NCBI RefSeq assembly: GCF_030687835.1
Contig: NZ_CP117449.1
Location: 3,224,001-3,288,000 of the forward strand
Length of the DNA: 64,000 nt
DNA from: Pseudomonas hefeiensis
GTDB taxonomy: Bacteria > Pseudomonadota > Gammaproteobacteria > Pseudomonadales > Pseudomonadaceae
Direction of reading: 5' to 3'
A model generated the notes under the pieces. The model did not search any database, had not been told where the DNA came from, and saw only the letters and a program-made list of their open reading frames with translations. Of the stretch, positions 16,768 through 25,587 are shown one piece after another. The first letter of the stretch is position 1, and every line of letters starts with the position of its first letter. Position numbers and translations under genes: made by a program.

Positions 16768-17582
16768 GAGCGAGCCCCCAGCAAGGCCGTCAGCGCAGCA
16801 CTGGCGTAGCTGCCGCCGACGTGGTCACGTCCGGAGTGAACAGGGTCCATTGCCTCGTACGGCAGGAAGTCGGCAGCCAGGTGGTCGGCAGCGTTATCCT
16901 GAGGTGCATAACCCAGTGCGCGGGCACGGGCATTGCTGAACAATGCATCAGGGCACTCAGACACACCGTAGACAATTTCGTGGCTGACCTGCGGATGCTC
17001 CAGGCCGATGCGCACCAGTTGCGCCAAGTCGCGGGCGCTGGTCCATAGGCGCAGGCGGCGGGCATCGCTGACCTTGGCATCAGCGTTGCCAATACGGATC
17101 ACAAAGGTTGGCAGCTTATACCGCAGGGTCCAGGCGGCGCAGGCGGCTTCACCGAACACTTTGCTCAAGGCGTAGTAGCTGTCGGCGGCAGCCGGCATTT
17201 CGTCGAAGGTCTCGGCAGCGTCAGTGCGGTACTGACCGAGCACATGGTGGCTGCTGGTAAAGATGAAACGTTGCACACCATGGCGTTCTGCCGCTTCGAG
17301 CAGGTAAAGGGTGGCGTGGTAGTTCGGCTCCACGGTGCTGCCAAAGGCGATCCCGGTGCCATGGGCGCACGCCAAGTGCAGCACCGCATGGCTGCCGGCG
17401 ACGGCCTGATCGACAAAGGCCGGGTCGGTCAGATCACCCACCAGTGCGGTTTCGCCTGCTTCAAGACCGAGGATCGGTTGACGGTCGAGCAAGCGCAGCC
17501 GGTATTTCTGGCGCAAGTAAGGACGCAGGGCGGTGCCAACGATGCCGGCGGCACCTGTGATCAAAAGTGTTTGCATAGCCAA
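16764..17582 (-). CDS. NAD-dependent epimerase/dehydratase family, uronate-dehydrogenase-like
   Basis: Extended short-chain dehydrogenase, 272 residues. The Rossmann glycine motif is ITGAAGIVG, the catalytic pair is in SYYALSK, and FTSSHHVLGQYR with IRIGN matches bacterial uronate dehydrogenases, which oxidise galacturonate or glucuronate to the aldarolactone. The start may be 17582 or the second ATG at 17576. It overlaps the enolase-superfamily gene by four bases. Sequence similarity to known Udh is moderate, so a related aldose could be the true substrate. Confidence 0.85.
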   Translation of the reverse strand: MAMQTLLITGAAGIVGTALRPYLRQKYRLRLLDRQPILGLEAGETALVGDLTDPAFVDQAVAGSHAVLHLACAHGTGIAFGSTVEPNYHATLYLLEAAERHGVQRFIFTSSHHVLGQYRTDAAETFDEMPAAADSYYALSKVFGEAACAAWTLRYKLPTFVIRIGNADAKVSDARRLRLWTSARDLAQLVRIGLEHPQVSHEIVYGVSECPDALFSNARARALGYAPQDNAADHLAADFLPYEAMDPVHSGRDHVGGSYASAALTALLGARS

Positions 17583-17628
17583 TACTCGAATGCTTGTCCG
17601 TGCCGCCCGCGCACGGGCGGCGAAAAAA

Positions 17629-18915
17629 TCAGGCGGTTGCTGCTACAGCCTGTGGGGCTGTGGGCGCCGTCACGAAGAACGCCACGATCAAGGCGCCGAA
17701 AATGCCGAGGATACCCGCCAGGCCAAAACCGCTAGCAAAGGTGCCGGTGCTCTGGATGATGATCCCGGTGAGCGTCGGCGCGACGATGCCGGACAGGTTG
17801 GCGAGTCCATGCATGAAGCCCCCGGCCGTACCTACCTGGTGATCCGGCACCGCGTCCTGGATCAGCGACCAGTACGCAGGGGCCGAAAGCATCAGGAAAC
17901 CAATCGCCGCGGTCATCACCACTACGGTCGATGTCACGCTCTCCAGTTGCCCTGTGATACCGATGCAGCACGAAGCGATCAGTAAGCAAGTTACCAGCAC
18001 TACCTTGCGCGAGAACAACCGGCGGCCCGTGCGCTTGAAGACCCAGTCGATCAACACCCCGCCCGCGATAAAGCCGAGGGTGCCGACAAACCACGGCAGG
18101 GCGGTGACGATGCTCATGGACTTGAGGTCGATGCCCTTGGCATCGATCAGGTAGCTGGGGAACCAGGTCATGAAAAAGTAGAGGATGTAGTTGTAGCAAA
18201 ACAGCGAGACACCGGTGACCAGTACAGCCCGTTGCATGATGATCTGCATCACTGGCGTACGCGGTGCCTCTGCTGTCGCCTGCACCGGAACTTCACGGTC
18301 GGCGTTGATCAGTGCCAGTTCCTGCAGGCCTACCTTGGGGTGTTCCTTGGGCGTGGACGCGGCCATGCGGAACCAGGCGATTGCCCAGACGATACCGATG
18401 CTGGCAATCACCACGAACGCCACGCGCCAGCCCAGCCACAAGGCTAGGAAACCGACGATCGGGCCCGCAAGTGCACCGCCCAGCGGGCCGCCGGCTTGGG
18501 CGAAACCAATGGCGCGGGCACGTTCTTTGATGGGGAACCAACTGTTGATGGCTTTATTGGCCGTGGTACTGACCGGGCCTTCGCCCACGCCAAACAATGC
18601 GCGCACGATCAGCAACGACCAGAAGTTAAACGCCAGGGCCGTGCAACCGCAGAGCACCGACCAGAACCCCATCGACCAGGTGAGCACACGCTTGGGCCCG
18701 AAACGGTCGGCCAGGTAGCCCCCGACAAAACAGAACAACGCATAACCAAAGAAAAAACTGGAGAAGATCAGGCCCTTCTCCGACGGTGTCAGGTGGTAAT
18801 CCTGGGTGATGAAGGGCATTGCAATCGACAGTGCAGCACGGTCCACGTAGTTGATGACCATGGCCAGGAACAGCATCGTCAAGATCACCCAACGATAGGG
18901 TTTGTTGTTATTCAT
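17629..18915 (-). CDS. MFS transporter, anion:cation symporter family (sugar-acid porter)
   Basis: Twelve-helix major facilitator of 428 residues resembling glucarate/galactarate/galactonate porters. Family marks are INYVDRAALSIAMP, GGYLADRFGPKRVL, the GVGEGPVSTTANKAINSWFP segment and ERARAIGFAQAGGPLGGALA. ATG 18915 is chosen because it precedes the first membrane helix directly; longer in-frame starts are not hydrophobic. It would import the substrate that the OprD-type porin lets into the periplasm. Confidence 0.92.
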   Translation of the reverse strand: MNNNKPYRWVILTMLFLAMVINYVDRAALSIAMPFITQDYHLTPSEKGLIFSSFFFGYALFCFVGGYLADRFGPKRVLTWSMGFWSVLCGCTALAFNFWSLLIVRALFGVGEGPVSTTANKAINSWFPIKERARAIGFAQAGGPLGGALAGPIVGFLALWLGWRVAFVVIASIGIVWAIAWFRMAASTPKEHPKVGLQELALINADREVPVQATAEAPRTPVMQIIMQRAVLVTGVSLFCYNYILYFFMTWFPSYLIDAKGIDLKSMSIVTALPWFVGTLGFIAGGVLIDWVFKRTGRRLFSRKVVLVTCLLIASCCIGITGQLESVTSTVVVMTAAIGFLMLSAPAYWSLIQDAVPDHQVGTAGGFMHGLANLSGIVAPTLTGIIIQSTGTFASGFGLAGILGIFGALIVAFFVTAPTAPQAVAATA

Positions 18916-18970
18916 CGCTGTCTCCGCGCGCCCTCGTTGGGGCGCGCCTATTGTTGTGGTCGAGCGGGTT

Positions 18971-19264
18971 TCAGCAGGTGTAGTCCACAGCAACCCATTC
19001 GAAGTACTGCTTCAGGTCCTTGACGAGCGCCTGGTGGGCTGGGTGGGGCAGGTAACGCTCCACCGCGTCGGCATCGTCGAAGCTTGAGTCAAGCAGGTAG
19101 TCCCAGCAAATGGGACGATCCAGCTCATTGGCCGCGACGGTCCAGTCGCGGATGAAATCGATCTGTTCCGGCAGGTGCTGCATACGCTGCACCAGTTGCT
19201 GTTCCAGATCCAGGTTCACGGCCACCTCAGGCAGGCGGCGGAACATGACGAGGTGTCGCATCAT
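18971..19264 (-). CDS. Dabb (stress-responsive A/B barrel) domain protein
   Basis: Small dimeric alpha-beta barrel protein of 97 residues beginning MMRHLVMFR, with DYLLDSSFDDADAVERYLPHP as the second half of the fold; HPxHxxxV is the family signature. Dabb proteins are found both as stress proteins and as small catalytic or accessory proteins in sugar-acid and natural-product clusters. ATG 19264 follows AGGAGG on the minus strand. It lies 13 bases after the aldehyde dehydrogenase gene, so it belongs to the operon. Function is not predictable. Confidence 0.85.
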   Translation of the reverse strand: MMRHLVMFRRLPEVAVNLDLEQQLVQRMQHLPEQIDFIRDWTVAANELDRPICWDYLLDSSFDDADAVERYLPHPAHQALVKDLKQYFEWVAVDYTC

Positions 19265-19277
19265 GGCGCTAGCCTCC

Positions 19278-20669
19278 TTACGCCTGGGCCCAGGCCGGTG
19301 CGTCTTGCAGGGCCACCGGGCGCAGGAAGCGCTCGATGGCGGCGTAGCCGACCGAAGTGGTCTGTGGTGTGGTGGAACTCGGCCATGGACCGCCATGTTG
19401 CTGAGCGGCGCAAACCGCCACACCGGTCGGCACGCCGGTGAACAGCACGCGGCCCGATACCGCTTCGGCGACCTGTACCAGTGCGCGGTTGGCTGAGGTG
19501 TCTTCGTTGGCCCCCCACAACGTGGTAGTCAACGTGCCGCCGACGGCCTGCAAGACCTGGTGGACCTGCGCCAGATCACGCGCCTTCACGACCAATGCGC
19601 CGGGGCCGAACATTTCTTCGCGCAGCGCCGGGTTCTGAATAAAGGTCGGCGCATCGGTGGCGTACACCCGTGGCGCCGGACCTTGTACATCCGGGCCGGG
19701 TGCGAGCAGGGTGGTGGCATGGCCTGCCACATGGGTGCTGGCCGTCTCAAAACCCTGACGCATGCTTGGGGTGAGCATGGCGTGAGTTTGGATCGGCGCC
19801 AGTGCTTCACAGAGTTGGCCGATGAAACGCTCGCTGGTCGTTCCATTAAGCACCACAATCAAGCCCGGGCTGGTGCAGAACTGACCGCACCCCATGGTGA
19901 TCGAGGTGGCGAGTGTGTTGGCCAGTTCGGCGCTGTTTTGCTCCAGCGCGGCTGGCAGGGCCACCAACGGGTTGATCGAACCCAGCTCGCCAAAAAACGG
20001 CACCGGGCGTGAGCGCTCATTGGCCAGTTTCCACAAGGCGGTACCGCCCTGGAACGAACCGGTGAATGCCACGGCGGCGATGTCCGGGTGTTGCACCAGA
20101 TAGCCACCGGCGCCACGGCTGGCGTTATCCACCAAGGTCAGCAAACCTTCAGGCAAGCCTTGGGCACGCACCACCTCACGGGCCAGATCGAACACGACCT
20201 GGGACAGGCGCGGATGACCGGAGTGGACCTTGACCACCACCGGGCATCCTGCCGCCAGGGCCGATGCGGTGTCGCCGCCGAGTACGGAAAACGCGAAGGG
20301 GAAGTTGCTCGCTGAGAACATTGCTACTGGGCCCAGTGGGCGCAGTACACGAGTCAGTTGCGGACGACCGGCAGGCGGTGCGCCGGCCACGGCTTCGTCA
20401 ACAACGCGGGTATAGGCGGGCCCGATGGAGAGGCCATCGGCAAACCCGCGCAATTGGAAAGCTGTGCGCGCAATTTCACCGCCCAGGCGTCCGGCACCCA
20501 AGTGGGTTTCTTCGTCGGCCAGGGCAATCAGGCTGTCCTTTTGCGCCTCCAGGGCTTCAGCCAGTCCGCGCAGCAATGAGGCACGTACCGTTGCGCTGGC
20601 TTGCGCCCACAGCGGTGCGGCAGCGCGAGCTTGGGCAACGGCGGCGTCGACTACGGAATATTCGCTCAT
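19278..20669 (-). CDS. Aldehyde dehydrogenase, alpha-ketoglutaric-semialdehyde type
   Basis: Protein of 463 residues with the FGELGSINPL and GCGQFCTSPG blocks that mark the KGSADH branch; the Glu and Cys are the catalytic residues. SNFPFAFSVLGGDTASALAAGCPV and HSGHPRLS are also typical. This enzyme normally ends the non-phosphorylating pentonate/aldarate routes by making 2-oxoglutarate. It is roughly 45-60 residues shorter at the N-terminus than many relatives (begins SEYSVVDAAVAQA). It starts directly after the SnoaL-like gene and precedes the Dabb gene. No dehydratase of the usual GarD/GudD or KdgD type is in the cluster. Confidence 0.9.
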   Translation of the reverse strand: MSEYSVVDAAVAQARAAAPLWAQASATVRASLLRGLAEALEAQKDSLIALADEETHLGAGRLGGEIARTAFQLRGFADGLSIGPAYTRVVDEAVAGAPPAGRPQLTRVLRPLGPVAMFSASNFPFAFSVLGGDTASALAAGCPVVVKVHSGHPRLSQVVFDLAREVVRAQGLPEGLLTLVDNASRGAGGYLVQHPDIAAVAFTGSFQGGTALWKLANERSRPVPFFGELGSINPLVALPAALEQNSAELANTLATSITMGCGQFCTSPGLIVVLNGTTSERFIGQLCEALAPIQTHAMLTPSMRQGFETASTHVAGHATTLLAPGPDVQGPAPRVYATDAPTFIQNPALREEMFGPGALVVKARDLAQVHQVLQAVGGTLTTTLWGANEDTSANRALVQVAEAVSGRVLFTGVPTGVAVCAAQQHGGPWPSSTTPQTTSVGYAAIERFLRPVALQDAPAWAQA

Positions 20670-20670
20670 C

Positions 20671-21117
20671 TCAAGCCTCCAGGGGGGTCAAGTGGTAGCC
20701 GCGACCTTCGTAGTCGAAGGCCACCAGTTCATTGATGGTCACGTCCTGCTTGGCAGGCGAGGCGTAGTAAGCGCGAATCTCGCTGATCAGGCCCGTGTCC
20801 TTGTCGAAGATGTACCACTCGTCTCCACGCAAGGCGGTGCCCAGCTTGCTTTTCCAGTGGGTCCACTCGATCACGGCTTCATTGCTGTCGTGGCTCACCA
20901 GGATCTTCTCGATGGTCCACTGCGAACCCAGGTTTGCCACGCACCACTGCCACTTGCGCGCGATGGTGTCGGCGGTGCGCCACGGAATCTCCGGCAGACC
21001 GTCCGGAAAGTAGTGCACGGCGTCCGGGGTGAAGCAGCTGACCAGCGCGTCGTAGTCCGCTGCATTGCACGCGTCGAAGTAGCGACGGATGGTTTGGGCG
21101 TGTTTGTGCTCGGCCAT
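20671..21117 (-). CDS. SnoaL/NTF2-like domain protein
   Basis: 148-residue protein of the NTF2/SnoaL cone fold: HAQTIRRYFDACNAADYDALVSCFTPDAVHY is the classic start (seen here split over two helices), and WYIFDKDTGLISEIRAYY is the closing strand. Such domains include isomerases, dehydratases and cyclases as well as non-catalytic proteins. ATG 21117 lies two bases after the RraA-like gene's stop, so the pair is translationally coupled. A role in processing the same sugar-acid intermediate is inferred. Confidence 0.85.
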   Translation of the reverse strand: MAEHKHAQTIRRYFDACNAADYDALVSCFTPDAVHYFPDGLPEIPWRTADTIARKWQWCVANLGSQWTIEKILVSHDSNEAVIEWTHWKSKLGTALRGDEWYIFDKDTGLISEIRAYYASPAKQDVTINELVAFDYEGRGYHLTPLEA

Positions 21118-21119
21118 GA

Positions 21120-21923
21120 TCAAACTCCTGTGCCGATAATTGACGGAATGTGTGGGCGACCGGAGGCAACCCAATCCTGGTAGGCCGCGACGGCCTCGGG
21201 GCTTGGCGGGTAAACGCCCCACAGTGCTTCACCGGCGGCGATGCGCATGGCCAGGTAGTTTTCGATGTCGTCCTGTTCCAGGCACACCTCGGCCAGTTCC
21301 TCAGCCAGGTGCGCGGGCACCAGGGTCAGGCCATCGGCGTCGCCGACAATCACGTCACCGGGGTACACGGCGATGCCGGCGCAGCCAATCGGCACCTGCA
21401 GGTCGGCCACGTGGTGGTAGGAAATGCGCGTGGTGGCGACGATTTCGCGAGCGTAAGCGGGCAATGGCAGTTCAGCGATCTCGCTGCCGTCGCGCAATGC
21501 GCCGTCGGTCACGATGCCACGGGCACCGCGAGCGAGCAGGCGGGTCACCAGGATGTTACCGGCGGACGCGGCAGCGGCGTCGTTGCGGCTGTCGATCACC
21601 AACACGTCGCCCGGCTGGATCTGCTCCACACCTTGCCATTGCAGGTTGTCGCCGTTGGGTTTGGTGGTCATGGTGCCGTAGGTGTCGATGTCTTCACGGG
21701 CCGGGATAAAGCGCATGGTGAAAGCACGTCCAGCGAACGGCTTGGCGGTGCGGCTCATGGCCTTGAGGCCGACAAATGCCGGCTGACGATAGCCGCGCTT
21801 GAACAGTTGGGTGGTCAACGAACCGCTGGAGCAACGGGCCAGTTTTTCCAGTGTCTGGTCGCTGACGGTTACGTCGCGCTTGGCCGTGTTTTCGTTTGCT
21901 TCAGCGTATTGGTGAATAGCCAT
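21120..21923 (-). CDS. RraA-like / HMG-CHA aldolase family protein
   Basis: 267-residue member of the RraA family, which includes the class II pyruvate aldolases acting on 4-hydroxy-4-methyl-2-oxoglutarate. Family marks are GRAFTMRF, the GDVLVIDSRNDAAAASAGNI segment, RGARGIVTDGALRD with the substrate-binding Arg-Asp pair, and YPGDVIVGDADGLTLVP. ATG 21923 is followed by MAIHQYAEA and is preceded by AGGAGAACC on the minus strand. It is the first gene of the nine-gene operon. Retro-aldol cleavage of a 2-keto-3-deoxy acid to pyruvate, or decarboxylation, would be consistent. Confidence 0.9.
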   Translation of the reverse strand: MAIHQYAEANENTAKRDVTVSDQTLEKLARCSSGSLTTQLFKRGYRQPAFVGLKAMSRTAKPFAGRAFTMRFIPAREDIDTYGTMTTKPNGDNLQWQGVEQIQPGDVLVIDSRNDAAAASAGNILVTRLLARGARGIVTDGALRDGSEIAELPLPAYAREIVATTRISYHHVADLQVPIGCAGIAVYPGDVIVGDADGLTLVPAHLAEELAEVCLEQDDIENYLAMRIAAGEALWGVYPPSPEAVAAYQDWVASGRPHIPSIIGTGV

Positions 21924-22165
21924 TCGGTTCTCCTGGCATCCCGTGACGACGGGGTAAGTTCTGCTCGCGGTGACAATCATCTGGCGAGGCGAGCGATGGG
22001 CCGATGCTATGCGCAACCTCGGCCGTGGCAAAACATCGCGGCGTATGCTGAGGGCTTGCTGTCTCACATCGCGGGACTCGCCTCGGCGCAGCCGCACGGC
22101 GTCATGCGAGGGCAACGCCGCTGCGCGGTAGTCTGGGCCGGTGTTCTTTCCCAAGGATTGCCCCG

Positions 22166-23089
22166 ATGCCCCTGTACTCGCTTGATCCCGCCTTGCAGGC
22201 CTATGTCGATACCAGTGCCAGTTTCACTCCCCTCAACGACACGCTTTCTGCGCGACGCACAGCGTTTGCCGAGGCCTGTCGGCATTTCACGCCGCCTGCC
22301 CCGGCGCACCTGCTGATTGACGATCAGTGTGTGGGCGGGCGGCAGGTGAGAATCTATTTCCCGGCGGGTGATGTACCTCACGGCGGCTGGCCCACGGTGT
22401 TGTACCTACACGGCGGCGGCTGGAGCATGGGTGCGCACGACACCCATGACTGGTTTGCCTTCGCCCTGGCCCGGCGCCTGCAGGTTGCACTGGTGGCCGT
22501 GGACTACCGACTGGCGCCGGAGCATCCGTTTCCCGCGCCATTGGAGGATGCGTTAATGGTGTGGCTGCACTTGCGCGAAGGACGGTTGGCCGGACTTTCT
22601 TCTGAGCGCCTGGCAGTGGCAGGAGACAGCGCCGGTGGGACCTTGGCGGCAGGGTTATGTGTTGCGCTGCGTGAGCGAGGCTTAGCCCAGCCGTACCTGC
22701 AGGCATTGGTGTACCCGGTACTCAGTGCACATCAGCAGTTCGCCTCCATGCGCGAACATGCCTGCGCACCGATGCTCACCACGCAAGGGCTGATGGCGTC
22801 GCTTGCTGGATATGTGCCAGACGAGTCTAGTCAGCGCGACCCCCAGGCCTTGGCACTGGAGCAGGAGGCCGCCACTGGACTGGCTCCGGCATTTGTTGGC
22901 GTGGCGCAGTGGGATCCGCTCTGTGATCAAGGCCGGGCCTACGTGGCGATGTTAAGACAGGCCCAGGTGCCTGCCGAACTGTACGTCGGTGAAGGGCTAG
23001 TGCACGCCAGCCTGCGTGCGAGTGGGGTTGCGGCAGTGGAGAGTTTCTATGACGCAGTTGCCGCCGCCTTGCGCACTGCATTGTTATAA
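22166..23089 (+). CDS. Alpha/beta hydrolase (hormone-sensitive-lipase family)
   Basis: 307-residue esterase-type hydrolase. The oxyanion motif is LHGGGWS, the nucleophile serine is in GDSAGG, the acid is in QWDPL and the histidine in LVHASLRA. Family members hydrolyse short acyl esters or lactones. It is divergent from the RraA-led operon over 242 bases, which suggests shared control. Opening a sugar lactone or removing acetyl groups from the substrate is a reasonable guess. Confidence 0.9.
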   Translation: MPLYSLDPALQAYVDTSASFTPLNDTLSARRTAFAEACRHFTPPAPAHLLIDDQCVGGRQVRIYFPAGDVPHGGWPTVLYLHGGGWSMGAHDTHDWFAFALARRLQVALVAVDYRLAPEHPFPAPLEDALMVWLHLREGRLAGLSSERLAVAGDSAGGTLAAGLCVALRERGLAQPYLQALVYPVLSAHQQFASMREHACAPMLTTQGLMASLAGYVPDESSQRDPQALALEQEAATGLAPAFVGVAQWDPLCDQGRAYVAMLRQAQVPAELYVGEGLVHASLRASGVAAVESFYDAVAAALRTALL

Positions 23090-23107
23090 GGCTCCGTACT
23101 TGGGAGA

Positions 23108-23124
23108 GTCTCACTGAGTGAGAC
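23108..23124. terminator. Short hairpin after the hydrolase gene
   Basis: GTCTCAC (23108-23114) and GTGAGAC (23118-23124) pair perfectly over a three-base loop, 19 bases after the hydrolase stop. There is no T-run, so intrinsic termination is uncertain. The rest of 23125-23350 shows nothing recognisable. Confidence 0.35.
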
Positions 23125-23350
23125 GCTGGCACGGAAAAATCCTCAGCCGGGTATGGCCCATCAACCCCACCATCAGAGTGACTTTTTCGAGATTGGGACT
23201 GCCGGACCTCAGGCTGGGGGCATCCTTTTCAAACCATCCAAAGCATGCCCTCAGATGTACCCCCAATGGAGCAATCCACTGGAAGTGAATGGAGCTCCAT
23301 GGGTGGTGGAAAGGCAGAAATGATCAGCTAAACAGCCTGCCCGACGACGC

Positions 23351-24265
23351 CTAAAGACTCTCAGGATCCCCAAAAAACATCTGAATCCGCGAACGCAACC
23401 AGCGCTCACCCGGGTCGTTGTCCTGGGAACCGCGCCAGGCCATGTGCAGTTCGAAGCTGCGTACCGGAATCGGTGGGTCCTCGGCGCGAACGCCGCCAGC
23501 GGCGGTCAGAGCGTCGGCGGTGTAGTCGGGCACGATGGCGATGATGTCAGTGCCCGCCAGCAGCGTGCTCAGGCCATTGAACTGCGGCACGGCCAGTACC
23601 ACGTGACGCTTGCGGTCCAGTTTCTCCAGCTCTTCATCGATGAAACCGCTCAGATCGCCGGCGAAGGACACCAGGGCATGGGGCCGGGCGCAGAATTCAT
23701 CCAGGGCCAGCCGTCCTGGGGCCGTGTCGGCCCGCAGTACTTTGGGCAGGCTGCGCCGCAAGACTTTACGCTTGGCGTTGGCCGGCAGATCCTCGGTGTA
23801 GCTGACGCCGATGGAGATTTCGCCGGACGCCAGCAGACCCGGCATCAGGATGTAGTTGACTCGCCGCACCACCAGCACAATGCCGGGTGCCTCGGCCCGC
23901 AGGCGTTTGAGCAGCATCGGCAGCAGGGCGAACTCGGCATCGTCCGACAGGCCGATACGAAACACCGAGGTGCTGGTGGCCGGGTCGAACTCCGCCGCAC
24001 GGCTGACTGCCGTGGAGATCGAATCCAGGGCCGGGGAGAGCAGGGCGAAGATCTCGACTGCCCGGGCCGAAGGTTCCATGCTGCGACCGGTGCGCACGAA
24101 CAGCGGGTCATCAAACAGGTTGCGCAGGCGCGACAGTGCGGCACTGATGGCCGGCTGGCCGAGGAACAGCTTCTCGGCGGCTCGGGTCACACTGCGTTCA
24201 TGCATCAATGTTTCGAACACGATCAACAGGTTCAGGTCGACACGACGCAGGTCATTACGATTCAT
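23351..24265 (-). CDS. LysR-family transcriptional regulator
   Basis: 304-residue LTTR. The DNA-binding domain begins VDLNLLIVFETLMHERSVTR and AAEKLFLGQPAISAALSRLR, the pattern of the NodD/SyrM-like branch. ATG 24265 is used because the family starts close to this motif; longer in-frame starts add an unrelated hydrophobic stretch. It is divergent from the MDR oxidoreductase at 24522 (256 bases), its probable target. Confidence 0.92.
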   Translation of the reverse strand: MNRNDLRRVDLNLLIVFETLMHERSVTRAAEKLFLGQPAISAALSRLRNLFDDPLFVRTGRSMEPSARAVEIFALLSPALDSISTAVSRAAEFDPATSTSVFRIGLSDDAEFALLPMLLKRLRAEAPGIVLVVRRVNYILMPGLLASGEISIGVSYTEDLPANAKRKVLRRSLPKVLRADTAPGRLALDEFCARPHALVSFAGDLSGFIDEELEKLDRKRHVVLAVPQFNGLSTLLAGTDIIAIVPDYTADALTAAGGVRAEDPPIPVRSFELHMAWRGSQDNDPGERWLRSRIQMFFGDPESL

Positions 24266-24521
24266 CTGGGGTCCTGGCAGATTCAGCAAGCTTGACGTGA
24301 GCGGCCATATGAGAACAATGACCGGCATGAATCTTACGGGGAAAGACTGGTACTCTGCACCGGCTAATTGCTTTTTCTTAGGGTAGACCCTGCAGGACTG
24401 GCTCAATTTTTTGCTGCGGAATCAATGACAGGCATGTCGACTATTAATAGCCACTGATGGTCTTGGGTACAAAGCCCGGATAGAGTTCATGGCATTAGAG
24501 GTTACTTTGACGAGGTTTGCG

Positions 24522-25547
24522 ATGTCCCGCACGATCCGTTTTCACAAGTTTGGTGGTGCCGAGGTGCTCAAATGCGAAGAGCATGCGGCGGCTCTTCCTG
24601 CGCCAGGAGAAGTGCAGGTCCGTGTCGAAGCGATCGGCATCAGTTGGTATGACATCCTGTGGCGCCAGAACCTGGCGTCGTCCCAGGCACACCTGCCTTC
24701 GGGCCTTGGTCATGAAATGGCCGGGGTGGTGACGGCTGTCGGAGACGGTGTCGACGACCTGGCTGTAGGCGACAAAGTTGCCAGTTTCCCTGCCGAGAGC
24801 CCGAACGATTACCCGGTGTACGGTGAGATCATCGTGCTGCCGCGTACCGCGCTGACCCGTTATCCCGATGTGCTCACCCCGATTGAAGCCGCGGTGCACT
24901 ACACGCCCCTGCTGATCGCCTATTTCGCCTATGTGGACTTGGCACGGGTCAAGCCGGGGCAGTTTGCCCTGGTCACCGATGCCAGTCATTGCGCCGGCCC
25001 ATCCTTCGTGCAACTGGGCAAGGCCTTGGGTGTGCGGGTGATCGCAGCCACCAAGACCGCCGACGAGCGTGAGTACCTGCTGTCGCTCGGTGCTGAGAAA
25101 GTGATCGTCACCGAAGAGCAGGACTTGCTGATGCAAATCAACAAGCTCACTGATAACCGTGGCGTCGATGTGGTGTTCGATGGCCTCGGCGGGCCGCAAA
25201 TGTCGCTGCTCGGCGACGTGCTCGCACCTCGGGGCAGCCTGGTGCTGTATGGCTTGCAGGGCGGTAACCAGACACCGTTCCCAGCCTGCGCGGCGTTCCA
25301 GAAGAACATTCAATTCTTTGTACACTGCATCGGCAATTTTACCGGCAAGCCGGAACTGGGCATCATCCAGGACCAGGTGGCTTTGCAGCGAGCACTGCGT
25401 GATATCAATCAACTGACCGCCGATCGCGTGCTGTTGCCGCTCAAGACCCGGGTGTTTCCATTCTCCGAGTTTGTTGAAGCCCACCGTTACATGGGCGAAT
25501 GCCCCTGCCGTGAACGCGTCGCCCTTGAGGTAGTCGACCCTACCTGA
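24522..25547 (+). CDS. Zinc-independent MDR-family NAD(P)H quinone oxidoreductase / alcohol dehydrogenase
   Basis: Medium-chain dehydrogenase/reductase of 341 residues: GroES-like N-terminal half (LPSGLGHEMAGVVTAVGDGV, DLAVGDKVASFP) and Rossmann half (LVTDASHCAGPSFVQLGKALG, VDVVFDGLGG). The structural zinc cysteines of classical alcohol dehydrogenases are absent, which favours the quinone-oxidoreductase branch. ATG 24522 is chosen because GACGAGG lies seven to eight bases before it; 24489 is the longer alternative. It is divergent from a LysR gene. Confidence 0.88.
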   Translation: MSRTIRFHKFGGAEVLKCEEHAAALPAPGEVQVRVEAIGISWYDILWRQNLASSQAHLPSGLGHEMAGVVTAVGDGVDDLAVGDKVASFPAESPNDYPVYGEIIVLPRTALTRYPDVLTPIEAAVHYTPLLIAYFAYVDLARVKPGQFALVTDASHCAGPSFVQLGKALGVRVIAATKTADEREYLLSLGAEKVIVTEEQDLLMQINKLTDNRGVDVVFDGLGGPQMSLLGDVLAPRGSLVLYGLQGGNQTPFPACAAFQKNIQFFVHCIGNFTGKPELGIIQDQVALQRALRDINQLTADRVLLPLKTRVFPFSEFVEAHRYMGECPCRERVALEVVDPT

Positions 25548-25557
25548 TTCTCCTCCT

Positions 25558-25587
25558 GCGCAAGAGTCATCGTTCAGACTCTTGCGC
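25558..25587. terminator. Strong stem-loop after the MDR gene
   Basis: An 11-bp perfect stem, GCGCAAGAGTC paired with GACTCTTGCGC, surrounds an 8-base loop, 10 bases after the MDR stop codon. Its position suggests termination or transcript protection; no T-run follows. Confidence 0.55.
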
